Notes: generated by a model from the sequence alone, not told the origin. A DNA stretch of 64,000 nt from Hemicentrotus pulcherrimus (GCA_003118195.1 BEXV01000046.1:59466-123465), one strand, 5' to 3'. Numbered from the stretch's first letter, positions 34,901-45,067 are shown. Program-made: numbers and translations.

Positions 34901-37405
34901 GGAGCAGGGGATCTCACCTCATGCACAGCCCATGCAACAACATCAGCAACAAATGGCTGGAGTGCAACAACAACAACAGCAGCAACAACCACAGGTAGGT
35001 ACTTGGTGGTGGTACTATGAGACTACATATGACAAGAATTGCCCTGGGCTATATTTTGTCAAAGATGTAGGGTTAGAGTTTGGGTTCCAATTGGGTTTTA
35101 GTTGAGGTTAGGGTTTCATATAGTGTTTAGAACTGTGTTGAACTCCAAAATTTGGTCAGTTTTTGATATTTGACCGTATAGCAGTTGTCACAACCAATGT
35201 GATGTGTGGATTTCCTTAACTTTTGAATGGGGAGGGAGTTTAAAATCTACTTTAATCAGATCGTGAGATGTGTATACCAAGTGCAATCGATCCCTCTTAG
35301 CATCACATCCTGCACTCTTAGGAATTTTATTCCTTTCACCATTACATACTGTTTAAATTCCTTTTACATGTTGATTTTTGGTTCCATTTATTGAACCTGT
35401 TGATTTTATGTGTTGTAAAACAATGAAATCATCATTATCTGAACCATTATATGAACCATTATATGAAGCCATTTGCTGGTATTACCTATCCATTTTATTA
35501 TTTTCAAAATGTATGCTTACATTCAGGTTACAGAGTCGATTCCTTCACCCCCTGCGAAACCAAAGACTGCCAAGCTTCCTCCTAACTGGAAGACAGCCCA
35601 AGACGCAGAAGGAAAAGTTTATTACTACCACTCTGTTACAAGGTAATGTAGATTAACCTCTTANNNNNNNNNNNNNNNNNNNNNNNNNNNNNNNNNNNNN
35701 NNNNNNNNNNNNNNNNNNNNNNNNNNNNNNNGGGGGGGGGGGGGGGGGGGGGGGGGGGGGTCAGTATTGGAACTCTTGGGCAAGTCAAATCAATAATATC
35801 CAATACATTATTGACCATGTCTAAGATTGTAATATTTCTGATTCCTGCATGAATTTAACGGCCATACCAGAGTTTAGATGAGACCAAATATGAAGAGAAA
35901 TGGAAGATTTGATGTTGTGTTATGTAGTTAGCAATGTATGGGATACTAATACAGTCAAACCTGTCTATAGCGACCACCCAAGGGAAACACAAAAAGTGGC
36001 CTTCGTAGACAGGTGGTCTTTGTAGACAGGTTCCTTTAGTACATGCTTCAATGAGAAACCATTTTCAAGGGAAACAACAAATGTGGCCTTTGTAGACAGG
36101 TGGTCTTTGTAGACAGGTGGTCGCTAAAGCAGGTTTGACTGTAATCATATATCTTGGACTTGCCTTATGATGTGATGTAATTTGTTTATCCTTTGTGCAG
36201 ACAAACCCAGTGGGAGTTGCCCTCTTGGGACGAGGATGAAGATGATATGTATGACGACGAGACAGGTGAGGAATCTAATACCCCTACATACGATGAGAAG
36301 GGTAGACCGAAGACCACTACCGCTCTTGCTGATACTTCCTCTGAAGCTGCCAAGAGGCTCAAGGAGGCATTCAGATCAAGAGTAAGCAATGCCTGCAGGA
36401 TGATATCCTGGAATGAATGTCCTGGGGGGTGTTTCACAAAACTTGTCATCAGTGACAAATGACAGTTGTTGTTATAAGCTACTGAAATCCTTGCTTCTGA
36501 TTGGTTATCAGCAGACTTGTCACTGATATTTGTCATTTGTCATTGAAAAAAGGTTTGTGAAATGGGTCCCTGGAATCTATTGCTCCAAGTTTGATAAGAC
36601 TGAATTTTATATTCTATAGATGCTTGCTACAATAATGTGCTGAAATTATAATCTTGCAATGAGAGAGCTCCGGATCATGGACTTCTATTTTACTTGTTGA
36701 ACAATGAACATGTCACATAACAGTTGTAGACTTTTTGTCAACTTGTGCACACTCATTACCTAGGAAGGTCATCAAATTATGACAGTTTCTTTTTCTCTTT
36801 CAGTCTCATAATAGTGTTCCTTTTCCCATTCTAAATCTCTCTTTCTCCATCCCTCTTTGTCTATTTCTGTCTCTCTATATTTTTACCTTTTGAAAGTTTA
36901 TAACATTCTTATTACCAGAATATCTATCTCATTCTCAAAAACAAATAATATAGATTGATGAACAGGGGATGTCTAAAGCTAGTTTACTATGTTTTAATGG
37001 AGGGAAGAATGGAAAAATATAAGAAAAATCCAATATCATGAAATTTGTGTATCTGTTATGGACATTCATCTTCTTTTGACCTGTTTATATTTGTGTCATT
37101 CACTTCTACTTCCTTGTTCTCCATTTCTTACCCTGTCATAGATGTCCCACCATGTTGTTGGCTATCTCAACGCCTACCGCAAACCAGACTGTAAGCTGGG
37201 CCGTATCACCAACACGGAAGACTTCAAGCATCTGGCCAGGAAGCTAACCCATGGCATCATGGCCAAGGAGCTGAAGCACTGCCGGAAAATCGAGGATCTA
37301 GAGGTCAACGAGAACGTCAAACATAAAGCCAAAGAATACATCAGGAAGTACATGGGACGCTATGGGAAGCTCTACAAGAAAGATCCAGCCGACACTGATA
37401 TTTGA
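16797..37405 (+). CDS. SETD2: Histone-lysine N-methyltransferase SETD2 (H3K36), 19 coding exons
   Basis: SETD2 trimethylates histone H3 Lys36 on transcribed chromatin while bound to phosphorylated RNA polymerase II. Exons: 16797-16983 (ATG 16906, in-frame stop upstream at 16849), 20047-24237, 24566-25020, 25344-25472, 25927-25978, 26166-26242, 26658-26781, 27293-27370, 27755-27852, 28167-28317, 29102-29242, 30337-30447, 31032-32000, 32459-33868, 34268-34477, 34815-34994, 35527-35642, 36201-36381, 37142-37405. All introns are GT-AG, phases agree, and the total is 9015 bases (3004 residues against about 2564 in human). Domain order is acidic/RS-rich N-terminus, AWS, SET, post-SET, linker, WW, SRI, which distinguishes SETD2 from NSD and ASH1 proteins. 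The extra length is mainly the N-terminal exon and a Met/His-rich insert. The 5' non-coding exon is not established. Confidence 0.95.
18570..19203 (+). mobile_element. Non-autonomous hAT-type transposon with 8-bp target duplication
   Basis: TTTTACAG occurs immediately before (18562-18569) and after (19204-19211) the element. The ends are TAGGGTTGTG and the reverse complement of TAAGGCTGTG (8 of 10 matching). An inner inverted pair, ATATTCGGACGC / GCGTCCGAATAT, lies at about 18650 and 19128. An 8-bp duplication and YARNG-type termini are hAT hallmarks. The interior is A/T-rich with a short open frame and no transposase. It lies in SETD2 intron 1. Confidence 0.85.
20047..24237 (+). CDS. SETD2: SETD2 giant N-terminal exon (residues 27-1423)
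   Basis: A single open exon of 1397 codons encodes the disordered N-terminal region. It holds five copies of a YxPxQPT motif (20240-20490), long acidic Ser/Glu-rich stretches, an Arg/Ser/Asp-rich RS-like tract (21480-21910) in which RYRDDSDDE occurs twice, and a basic cluster [11 protein letters not shown] (about 23823) that resembles a nuclear localisation signal. No enzymatic domain is present. Human SETD2 also has a long, poorly conserved N-terminal region that controls stability and condensate behaviour, so a similar role is inferred only. Confidence 0.93.
24566..28317 (+). CDS. SETD2: SETD2 catalytic exons: AWS, SET and post-SET domains
   Basis: Eight exons encode the methyltransferase core. 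AWS starts in exon 25344-25472 ([15 protein letters not shown], then [13 protein letters not shown]) and continues in 25927-25978 ([15 protein letters not shown]). SET shows GKGHGLKA, the cofactor loop of residues about 1652-1659, [12 protein letters not shown], then [15 protein letters not shown] with Asn-His at 1717-1718, and ELTFDYQF. Post-[11 protein letters not shown] at 1767-1774 supplies zinc cysteines. All expected AWS and post-SET cysteines are present, so an active enzyme is likely. Human Gln1669-Arg1670 correspond to Glu1758-Val1759. In exon 25344-25472 the longest open frame is not the coding one; conservation and phase pick the shorter frame. Confidence 0.95.
28824..28989 (+). repeat. 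Dispersed repeat, copy 2
   Basis: This is the intact relative of the sequence at 1-174, sitting in the SETD2 intron between exons 28167-28317 and 29102-29242. It starts GAGTATGGTAAAACC and ends CGATCCCTTTAA. No obvious target duplication was found. Confidence 0.8.
29102..32000 (+). CDS. SETD2: SETD2 linker exons after the SET domain
   Basis: Three exons (29102-29242, 30337-30447, 31032-32000) encode the helical, low-charge region after post-SET, matching the human linker in [18 protein letters not shown] and [11 protein letters not shown] Ser/Glu-rich disordered stretch follows, ending in LLSSWSDLK, which matches the human DSWKDLK segment. This region is thought to take part in regulation and partner binding; the sequence itself shows only helices and disorder. 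Confidence 0.9.
29781..30058 (+). mobile_element. tRNA-derived SINE, forward copy
   Basis: The tRNA-like head GTGGTTGAGAAGATACGTCA with a B-box-like GTCGGGGGTAGGAGTTCC is followed by a body containing ATCTACATTTGCCACGCTCC and a TTATTATTATTA tail. The reverse complement of 38082-38411 matches head and body. It lies in the SETD2 intron before exon 30337 and faces the copy at 30070-30292 tail to tail. Confidence 0.75.
30070..30292 (-). mobile_element. tRNA-derived SINE, reverse copy
   Basis: Read on the minus strand this is the same family: the head is at the right (the reverse complement of GACACCTCTACTCC) and the body contains the reverse complement of GGTACCCATCTACACATGGG. It ends about 45 bases before the SETD2 exon at 30337, close to where a branch point should lie. 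Confidence 0.7.
32459..33868 (+). CDS. SETD2: SETD2 exon with RD-rich and Met/His/Pro-rich tracts
   Basis: The exon begins EIYRIPKKE, matching human EVYRIPKKS, and soon enters a long alternating Arg-Asp tract (32480-32740), then KLRKPW and [20 protein letters not shown], the conserved segment seen in human as STEERRKLFEQEVAQRE. From 33060 to about 33690 the protein is extremely rich in Met, His and Pro, with reiterated motifs such as [17 protein letters not shown]. Human SETD2 has a Pro/Gln-rich stretch here. The Met/His bias looks like lineage-specific expansion. Confidence 0.93.
34268..34994 (+). CDS. SETD2: SETD2 Pro/Ser- and Gln-rich exons
   Basis: Two exons (34268-34477 and 34815-34994) encode a Pro/Ser/Val-rich and then Gln-rich linker, including [11 protein letters not shown] from CAA/CAG codons. 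The first exon has a tandem acceptor CCACCAGCAG, so splicing at 34268 or 34271 would include or omit one Gln without changing the frame. Confidence 0.88.
35527..36381 (+). CDS. SETD2: SETD2 WW-domain exons
   Basis: Exons 35527-35642 and 36201-36381 encode a WW domain split by an intron after its third strand: [20 protein letters not shown], then [12 protein letters not shown]. Both signature Trp residues and the Tyr block are present. WW domains bind Pro-rich ligands. An acidic tail and the conserved NTPTYDE and [15 protein letters not shown] follow. The intron contains an assembly gap and a MITE. Confidence 0.95.
35664..35760. other. Assembly gap followed by a 29-base poly-G run
   Basis: 68 unknown bases (35664-35731) run directly into G at 35732-35760, inside the SETD2 WW intron. 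Length and content are unreliable. Similar but shorter poly-G runs occur near 7563, 9490 and 59967. Confidence 0.95.
35952..36141 (+). mobile_element. MITE with CAGTCAAACC termini and TA duplication
   Basis: CAGTCAAACCTGTCTATAGC at the left is matched by the reverse complement of GCTAAAGCAGGTTTGACTG at the right, with GACCACC / GGTGGTC just inside. TA dinucleotides flank both ends (35950-35951, 36142-36143), as expected for Tc1/mariner-type insertions. The interior repeats GTAGACAGGTGGTCTTTGT. It sits in the SETD2 WW intron. Confidence 0.8.
36423..36575 (+). mobile_element. Small foldback MITE with GTTTCACAAA termini
   Basis: GGGGGGTGTTTCACAAAACT at the left faces TTTGTGAAATGGGTCCC at the right. 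Inside, TCATCAGTGACAAATGACA is mirrored by TGTCACTGATATTTGTCAT. The ends are shared with 7997-8240 and 54436-54747 but the interior differs. Confidence 0.7.
37142..37405 (+). CDS. SETD2: SETD2 SRI domain, last exon
   Basis: This 87-residue exon is the Set2-Rpb1 interacting domain, a three-helix bundle that binds the RNA polymerase II C-terminal domain phosphorylated at Ser2 and Ser5. CLNPYRKPDCKVGRI in human is [15 protein letters not shown] here. [12 protein letters not shown] and [15 protein letters not shown] are also nearly identical. The stop TGA is at 37403-37405. Confidence 0.97.
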   Translation: MSHHVVGYLNAYRKPDCKLGRITNTEDFKHLARKLTHGIMAKELKHCRKIEDLEVNENVKHKAKEYIRKYMGRYGKLYKKDPADTDI

Positions 37406-38080
37406 TGAAGCATACACTGGCCCACTGTCTTGAATAAGTGTGAAGAAAAGAAAAACTCCCTCCCCATACAAGTTAGGAAGGGGGAGGGGGAATGTTCTCC
37501 TATAGGCAGCATGAGGTGTTTGATAGATCCTGCAGAGTGTAGTAAAAGATCTTACTCCCAAAGTCAATGCTGTTAGTGTTTGTATACCCACATGTAGGTT
37601 TGACGGACCCATCCAAATGCATTTCCTAGATAAATTTGCTAGAACCCCTTATACTGGTTCTGAAGAGTACAGTCAATGTGGTGGTATGGCAAGTTCCTCT
37701 GAAAAAATAAGTTAGAAGAGTTAAGTACAAATTGGTACACTGTTGTACACCTCAGTGAGAAGCTTTCTGTGGAAGAGTAACCACCTTTTTTAGGAGAAGA
37801 AATCTCATCTTGTAAAACTACTAATTATTGGAGAAGCAACAAAACTTTGTGACACTATGAGAAATTAATGGTAAATGACAAACACTTACAAATGTCATCC
37901 TCTTAGATCATGTAGAAGCTCCATACACACTGTAATGCCATTTAGAAAGTGTTCCGAAAGAATGAGGTATACTATCTTCCGAAAGTCGAGATGTTGATAA
38001 AGACGCTGAAAACCATGATCCTTATTTACTAGTAGTTTAGGCGTTGCCTGATAATGAGTTCAGTTCGAACGCACTATTAA
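37406..38080. other. Probable SETD2 3' untranslated region
   Basis: AT-rich non-coding sequence after the SETD2 stop codon, with no open frame of interest. AATAAA sites that could end the transcript appear only much further on (39950, 40708), so the 3' UTR may be about 2.5-3.3 kb and include a SINE and the 251-bp tandem repeat. Confidence 0.5.
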
Positions 38081-38081
38081 T

Positions 38082-38411
38082 AACTAAAATATTTAATTCT
38101 TATATAGCGCATTTCAAGACCGCAGGCCCTCTCAAAGCTTTACAGATATCTGTTATTACCTCGGTCATCAGATTGAGGCTTACCTCCACACAGTGTATGC
38201 ACATTCTCCAGGCGTCATTTTTACAAGTGCACACTTTCTCATCTAACCACATTAACGTTCGCATCCTACTGGGTACCCATTTAACAACTGGGTGGAGAGT
38301 GGCAAATGTAGATCAATGTCTTACCAAAGGCCATTAGTGCCGCGGTGGAACCACGGACGTTATGATCCACAGTCAGATGACATATCTACTTGACCACGAC
38401 ACCTCTACTCT
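38082..38411 (-). mobile_element. tRNA-derived SINE, reverse copy
   Basis: On the minus strand the tRNA-like head (AGAGTAGAGGTGTCGTGGTC) comes first, then the body with ATCTACATTTGCCACTCTCC and a TA-rich tail. It is a family member of 29781-30058 and 30070-30292 and lies in the likely SETD2 3' UTR. Confidence 0.75.
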
Positions 38412-38918
38412 ATTGGTTTGCATATTATCAATACGACCTTTTCTTTGCTAGATCCTGAAGAGTGTATTCCAGGAAAATTCAGACCCCTATTATGGATATA
38501 AGAGTGAAGTGTTGCACAATTGTTCCAATCTCAGGTGAAGATATTTAGTATTTTAATCCGTTATAGAAAAATTGCCAACATACGATTCTATTTGTGTTTG
38601 AATTCCATTGTATTAAATTGTGTAAAATACAAATTTCTTGATTTAGTGTCTTTGAATTTTGATCATTGTCAGATTTAAATTGAAATAATGTATGTATAAT
38701 TGAGATTCCATTTAACTAGTGCCAAAATCGTTGTCATGGTTATTGCACTGCGTAAAAGGTACAAGATACAAGATATGTGGAACACAGATCGAAGTGGTTT
38801 TCACACTCATGGTCTTCTCTTATTATTTATTGATTGTGGATAAACTATGCATTTATTTGATACTCGGACATTTACAATACAGGAGTCTTGTGTGGAAAGA
38901 AATGATTGAAAGAGGATT

Positions 38919-39652
38919 CTTCAAACATGTTGCACAAATCTGGTTGTTGATTTTATTGTGCTCTTTTATGAGTATTCTTTCATTTTTATGAAGATAATAT
39001 CTTTACAATGACCCCTTATTTATAGTACTGTAAAATGAATGGAAGCCATGGAAAAGTGTTTAAATGAACCCTTCCTCTTCCAGTCGAGTACCGGCCTCTT
39101 GAATTGAGTATCTTCGTACTTAATGACCCTGATTAAAGATCTTCTAATCCTTCATAGCTAAATTTGCTTCTTCAAACATGTTGCACAAATCTGGTTGTTG
39201 ATTTTATTGTGCTCTTTCATGAGTATTCTTTCATTTTTATTAAGATAAGATCTTTACAATGACCCCTTATTTATAGTACTGTAAAATGAATGGAAGCCAT
39301 GGAAAAGTGTTTATATGAACCCTTCCTCTTCCAGTCGAGTACCGGCCTCTTGAATTGAGTATCTTCGTACTTAATGACCCTGATTCAAGATCTTCTAATC
39401 CTTCATAGCTAAATTTGCTTCTTCAAACATGTTGCACAAATCTGGTTGTTGATTTTATTGTGCTCTTTTATGAGTATTCTTTCATTTTTATGAAGATAAG
39501 ATCTTTACAATGACCCCTTATTTATAGTACTGAAAATGAATGGAAGCCATGGAAAAGTGTTTAAATGAACCCTTCCTCTTCCAGTCGAGTACCGGCCTCT
39601 TGAATTGAGTATCTTCGTACTTAATTACCCTGATTCAAGAATTTCTCAATCC
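38919..39652 (+). repeat. 251-bp tandem repeat, about 2.9 copies
   Basis: Units start with CTTCAAACATGTTGCACAAA at 38919, 39170 and 39421, an exact 251-bp period. The copies differ by only a few bases, so duplication is recent. The unit includes TCGAGTACCGGCCTCTTGAA and no conserved open frame. It lies in the likely SETD2 3' UTR or just beyond. Confidence 0.95.
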
Positions 39653-39949
39653 AATGCTGTATTCACTTGAATTCAAGGCTTGTTATAGGGACTAGAGATC
39701 AATTATTCTCTTTTCTTGAGCTAATATTATTGTGCCCTTACACATGCACAATGTTTGTGTGGATGTTACTGATCAATAGAACATAACTATGTCATGACAG
39801 ATAGAAAGATGTTATCATATTCAGTGATACATTGCTGAAGACATCTGTATGAGAGAGAAGAGCCATAGGTTGCAATCATGTTTGGGAAAGAAAAGCAGAG
39901 TACTAAATTCTATTACAAAATTCTCTTATTCCATTTATGATATCGAATC

Positions 39950-39955
39950 AATAAA
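39950..39955 (+). terminator. Candidate SETD2 polyadenylation signal
   Basis: This is the first canonical AATAAA that I found after the SETD2 stop. A second is at 40708-40713. Neither has cDNA support here. Confidence 0.3.
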
Positions 39956-41254
39956 GGTTATTTGGTGATGTAAATGTAGACAGCTCATTGTATTGGACCT
40001 TGAACAGGGTTTGCCCAGTTAACCCAGACCACAACTGAAATGATGAGAAAATTATGCTTTCTTAAACCTTTCTACCCTTGTAAAACTTTCTTTGAACACC
40101 TATTGTGCTGCCAACCAAATGTGTTGGAATATAAGCATAACCTTATATAGACATGTTAATATGCAGTACTTCCAAAAGATGCTGTAATTATTATTAGATT
40201 AAGGTTCCTATCAAACATGGCCCTGTTGTTTAACCACCTTTTATATTTCTACTGAGGAGGATGTCTAGCCCCTCTACATACCGTACATGTAGGTACGCCC
40301 ATGTTGTATATTTGTGCCGCTCCTCTTATGAACTTTGATAACGGTAGTCCGTGCTGTGTGTGAAACGTACTGTGTGAGAACTATGCTGTGCTGCACAGTT
40401 TACCAATGTTTTAGTGAGATTTATGTTGACATTGATCTTATCCTTGTTTGAGATGAAAGAAAAGAGGGGAGTACAGTTGACTTATGCAAATCTTGTACAT
40501 AATGACAGCAGATTTGCGTTGGAGTAAAGGTACGAGAAAAGCAATATATTGTTGCCAATCCTCCTTAGTTCTTGTTGTCTGTTAGAGATTGAACTGTGGC
40601 TGTTATAGTTGCACACTAGGTTAAGATGTTTTTATATTGTTTATAATATTGAATGTGCAAGAGAGACCAAGATCAGATGAAATTCTCTCAATGTCATAAA
40701 AAATGAAAATAAACTCTATCAAATTGTTAACTGATCTCTTGTGTTACTTTCTATCTTATTCACTATATGAAGGTGTATAGAAAAAGAGATGAGCATGAGA
40801 ACTTGAAAAGAAAATTGGAGTCTATTAAGAATACTCCCTAGATAATGGAGATGATGCACACCTATAGGTACATATTGAGTGCCTCATAAATCCAGATTGG
40901 GGGATGTTCCATTTGTAATTATTACCTATATTGAGAATAAAGACACAAACATGTATCAGGTGGGCTGAGAGAATGGTCAAAATTGTATCTTTGATGAAAG
41001 CAAACGAATTGGGATCAATCAGAAGTTCAAAAAGCACACACACACACACAAACACAAAATGAGATAAAATGAGAGCTAAGATAAGGTTCGAGTTGAATCT
41101 TATCTGTTTTAAAACTTATCTTTACTAAAGATCCGGAAAGCACAGTCTTTTCACCTGCAACATGATTGTTGCACCCACGATAATGTGGTTAAAAAAATAT
41201 GGAGACAACACGGGATAGTGAATTCGTACCTCTGTTCATCGTCTTTTAAAATCG

Positions 41255-41762
41255 CTATCTCTAACTGCACTCTATCGGAGTGACACCGATGAAAATACCG
41301 ATAAAATTTTCCTTATGTAAACAAAGGTGAAACCGCAGTTTTACCCCTGTTGCTTTCTAACTGCCGGTGAAATTCACTCGGTGTGGCGAGCCATTGCCGG
41401 AAGTGAAGAATTATTGCGTAATCTTAAGCCCGCGCTCCATCTAGCTAGCATGCAGCATGCTCAACCATAATTCAACAAACACACGATAAAGCGCGCGTAT
41501 ATTGCGACCTTTGACCATTTTAATCGCTGTTTTAATCGCCTTTTTCTTCCGAACGTTTTCTAACTGCACGTTTCATCGGTGTCACACCGATAGAATGAGA
41601 ATTTCTCCTGCTCTTGAGCAGGAGAATTTAATCGCCTATTTCTCTTCTTTTCATCGGCTATTTAATCGCCTTTTTCTCCTCTGTTGCTTTCTAACTGCCA
41701 CTTTCATCGGATGCGTACGGATGCATCCGATGAAAATCGGTGCAGTTAGAAAAGTGTATAAT
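41255..41762 (+). repeat. Palindrome-module element, copy 2
   Basis: The block begins TCTAACTGCACTCTATCGG and ends CGGTGCAGTTAGAAA, so its ends are inverted. Inside are repeated CTAACTGC modules and hairpins: CTCCTGCTC / GAGCAGGAG (41603-41626) and TCATCGGATGC / GCATCCGATGA (about 41705-41735). Part of it matches 1678-1850 in reverse complement. It is probably a foldback transposon. Confidence 0.7.
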
Positions 41763-42369
41763 CTGCATAACCTGAGGATGTTTGGTATTTTTCGAACTTT
41801 TTCTAGGCAACCCCGCGGCCGCGATTTTATTTCAAAATGGAAAATACCATTCCCACAAACAATTACACGTTTCTTTAATTAAAAAAAAAAAAAATCCACT
41901 TTGAAGAAGCAGCAATTATAGGATGCATGCTGTAGATCTAGCTATATTTTGAGTCTGTAGGAAAGCAACTAGTCTAGATCTACTATGCGAAATTTATAAT
42001 CGTTCATTATTATTGTCGCACTCACCCATCCGTGTCCAGTCTACTTGTAAACAATAGGATCGTTCAAGTCGGTATGATAAATCTAGCGAATGTATCAAAT
42101 TATAATAATTAGAAATAACTTTTTTTGGAACTACTAATGATACCAAATTATATTTTTAAAATGATTAATATACTTTTACTTGCACTTCGATCATAAATAT
42201 GTCTCGAAGATTTCGATAGATAAATTATGTTTGGTACATGACAACTGGAACAAAGCCTAATTAAACGAAAGTTAATCGGCTCTGTGACATGTGTTAGATG
42301 AAAACTGCATGCTGCAGTCGCTTTTTAACATTTTCTCTGGAAAGCACAGAAAAGAAAGGCAAAATCACC

Positions 42370-42670
42370 ATGGCATTGGCAGCTCCCTTCGATGTGATGG
42401 ACTCACTGAGCCAAGAATTTGAATGTTCCGTATGCATGGACAGGCTTCGAAATGCAAGATGCCTCTTTTGCCAGCACACATTTTGCTTCGAATGCTTGGA
42501 AAGTTGCGTGCAGTCGGGCCGCGAAGCAGCGAGCGTTATCACTTGCCCTGTGTGCCGAGTAGTGACCCGTCTACCTCGCGAAGGAGTGGCAGGACTGAAG
42601 GGCAATGCGCTCATCAACAGTGTCCTGGGAAAACTTGAAGAGTGGGACAAAACCAAGAATCATGGCCCAA
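42370..42670 (+). CDS. TRIM exon 1: RING finger
   Basis: 100 codons plus one base. FECSVCMDRLRNARCLFCQH and onward is a complete RING. The donor is GTAAAT at 42671. Without splicing the frame stops two codons later (TAA at 42676), so an unspliced RING-only product is possible. Confidence 0.88.
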
Positions 42671-45067
42671 GTAAATAACTTCTGTTTATTAACTGTTTAT
42701 TTATTTTTAAATAGAAAAAGTATTAAGTGCCATTTAGTGACATCATTGTCACTTGCATTCCCCTCAATCTTTTCCCATTTTTTTTTATACTATGGAATAA
42801 GTAATAACCTAGACCTGGTACCCATATTTCTTCTAAACCAGCAGCAATCTCTTGATACTTTCCAAAAATATCTCCAAACTCACCTCTTCTGTTGATAACA
42901 TAGAGTCTAGTTGTAAATCGCATGATAATGTATACAGTATGAAAAATTTGTTATTTAAATACATTATTATTATAAATATTATTGATAATTCTAAGCTTCA
43001 GGAATTAAAAATGATTTGTTCAGTGTCATTGAAATTTGAAGCAGGATTTTTTTTTTACTGAACAGTATGTTCTTAAAATATATAGAGTCTAAACCAAATT
43101 AAACCTAATTATTGTATTTTATTTACAGTCTATAATCTTGCAATGTATTAATATTAAATGCAGCAATTTTGAGTCATTTGTATACATTATGTTTTAAAAA
43201 ATGCAAAATTTCTTAGAACATGAATTTTTGAAATTGTTTTGATTTTTATTATAATAGCTCAAGATTGCAATTTTCATTGTATTGTATACTCAAACCGGAA
43301 GAAAAAGATCTGAAGAAAAATGGCTAAAAAGCTGATGATTTCAGCTCTGGATTTTCATCTAGTATGTATGCCTTTTTTTTTTTTTAAAGGGGACCATGCA
43401 ACCTTAGTACCAATCAGATTTGTCATTGTCTCAATTTTTTGTCAGATTCTAAAGGAGATTCTAAGGGGCAAGGATCCAAGCCATGCGAATCTTGTAAGAA
43501 GCCCCGGACGGATGCCAAGTACTTTTGCCATGACTGCAAGAAGCATCTCTGCCTGGAGTGTGTTCAGGGTCGGAAGCATCATTCCCATAACAAAACTGTG
43601 TCTGGACCTGATGCTGATCAGAACTGTAAAGTACATTGCTGGGTTCCTGCCAAGTTATACTGCTTTGAGTGTGTTAAGCTGTGCTGTCATCTTTGCAACC
43701 ATCGTGCAAACACCATAATTCCTCTGCAGAGGAAGGCATCCACTGTCCGAACCCTGATGCAGGGGCTAGTCGACCAATGCAGCAATAAGAGCTTTGGAAT
43801 TCAGACAACTCACCATAAAGTGAACATGAGTAGAGAGAATGCTGTGGATATTCTCCAGAAACTGATTGTGGAGATCCGTCAAAAAGCAGAGAAGGTGATC
43901 TCAAAGGTAAAGGGCAAAGAAGAGGAGCTAATGCAGTATCTGGAAATGGTTATGAGAGAGGTGGAGGAAGATATGGAAGAAAAACAAAACAAGTGTTCCA
44001 ATCTGGAGGATGGACTACAAGCTGCTGTGACGGAATGGCAAACTCTGCAGGAATCCTCTAGTGATGCAGAGATGGTGAGCAAACATGGAAGTATAGAGAA
44101 GAAGATGAGGGATCTCCTGAAGGCCAGAGATGTGACTCCTAGCTCTTCGCTCATCATAGCCTTGAAGAATCCTGGCTTGCAGTTCATCCCAGGCAAGCTT
44201 TACCTAGAGGCATCATGCAGTGGCAGTGAGCTGGGGGAATTGGAAGTGAGACCATACTGGGAACCCTCCCACTGTGTTGATGCCACGTATGATTCTGTAT
44301 CGCAGCTGATGTACATGAACGATGGCACACTGCTTATTGCCGATACTTGGAATGGAATCGATGCTGTGTCTCCTCGACACGCTTCAGACATAACCACCCT
44401 TGTGGCTGGTACAATCGTTCGAGACTTGACTGTGCTTGCTGGCAGCACCATAGTGTACCAGAATAATGAGAAGGAAATCTTCAAAATTGTAGACAACTCA
44501 AGCAACATATTGCATGGATTTGGTGGCAAGTGGGTCTCTGTTACTTGTTGCCCAAGTGAAGGGCAAGACCTGATAGTGGTAGCTGACCAGAACTTCCATG
44601 ATCAAGACATCTCGTTCGTAGACACCGAAGGCAACCTGGTGAATACTCTTGCCACAGCCTACGTCAGTGGTTTTCGCTACCTGCGATTTGATAAGAGTCA
44701 GAATGCCATCTTCATTAACCCTGATCGAAGGGGTGTACGCTGTCAGAGGCTACGTTCTGATGGAGTACAGAAGTTTGTAATTGCAGAGGAAAACACCCTC
44801 TATCTGGCGGTGGCATGTCACCAAAGTGACTTTCTGTATGTTGCCTCTCAAAAGGCTTCTGCCCCAAATGTAGTCACGATCAAGAAGCATTCTCTTGAGG
44901 ACGGAGGTCTACTCCAGACACTGCAAGCCAACCTACAAGTCCAGAACTCTTTCCGTATGGTCATGGCTAACTGGAAAGACAAGGCCCTTGCATATGTTCA
45001 AGGAAGCCAAGTTGTTATAGTTGAGGCTGAAACAGATGATGATGCATGTTCGGTTCTGCAGCTCTAA
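42370..45067 (+). CDS. TRIM-type RING/B-box protein, two exons
   Basis: Exons 42370-42670 and 43446-45067 join in phase (GT-AG) to encode 640 residues. A RING finger lies at residues 19-62 (C19, C22, C34, H36, C39, C42, C59, C62), the C3HC4 pattern of an E3 ubiquitin ligase. B-box 1 follows (C114-H148) and B-box 2 (C161-H186), then a coiled coil (about 200-320) and a C-terminal region of about 300 residues with repeated short strands (LIVVADQNF, LYVASQK) that resembles a beta-propeller. In B-box 2 the last expected His is Asn189. The ATG at 42370 has context ACCATGG and is preferred over the in-frame ATG at 42298. The architecture resembles TRIM56, TRIM45 or NHL-type TRIMs; orthology is not settled. 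Confidence 0.88.
43446..45067 (+). CDS. TRIM exon 2: B-boxes, coiled coil, C-terminal region
   Basis: The acceptor TTTTTTGTCAG ends at 43445. The exon contributes residues 101-640 in one open exon to the stop TAA. Cys/His zinc ligands of two B-boxes appear at once (KPCESCKKPRTDAKYFCHDC). A Glu/Lys-rich coiled coil follows (LEMVMREVEEDMEEKQNK). Confidence 0.9.

Noticed and set aside
35732..35760. Poly-G run as a G-quadruplex regulator
   Set aside because: It abuts an assembly gap and is probably a sequencing or scaffolding artefact.
38919..39652. CRISPR-like array
   Set aside because: The 251-bp units are contiguous and nearly identical with no spacers, and the DNA is animal.
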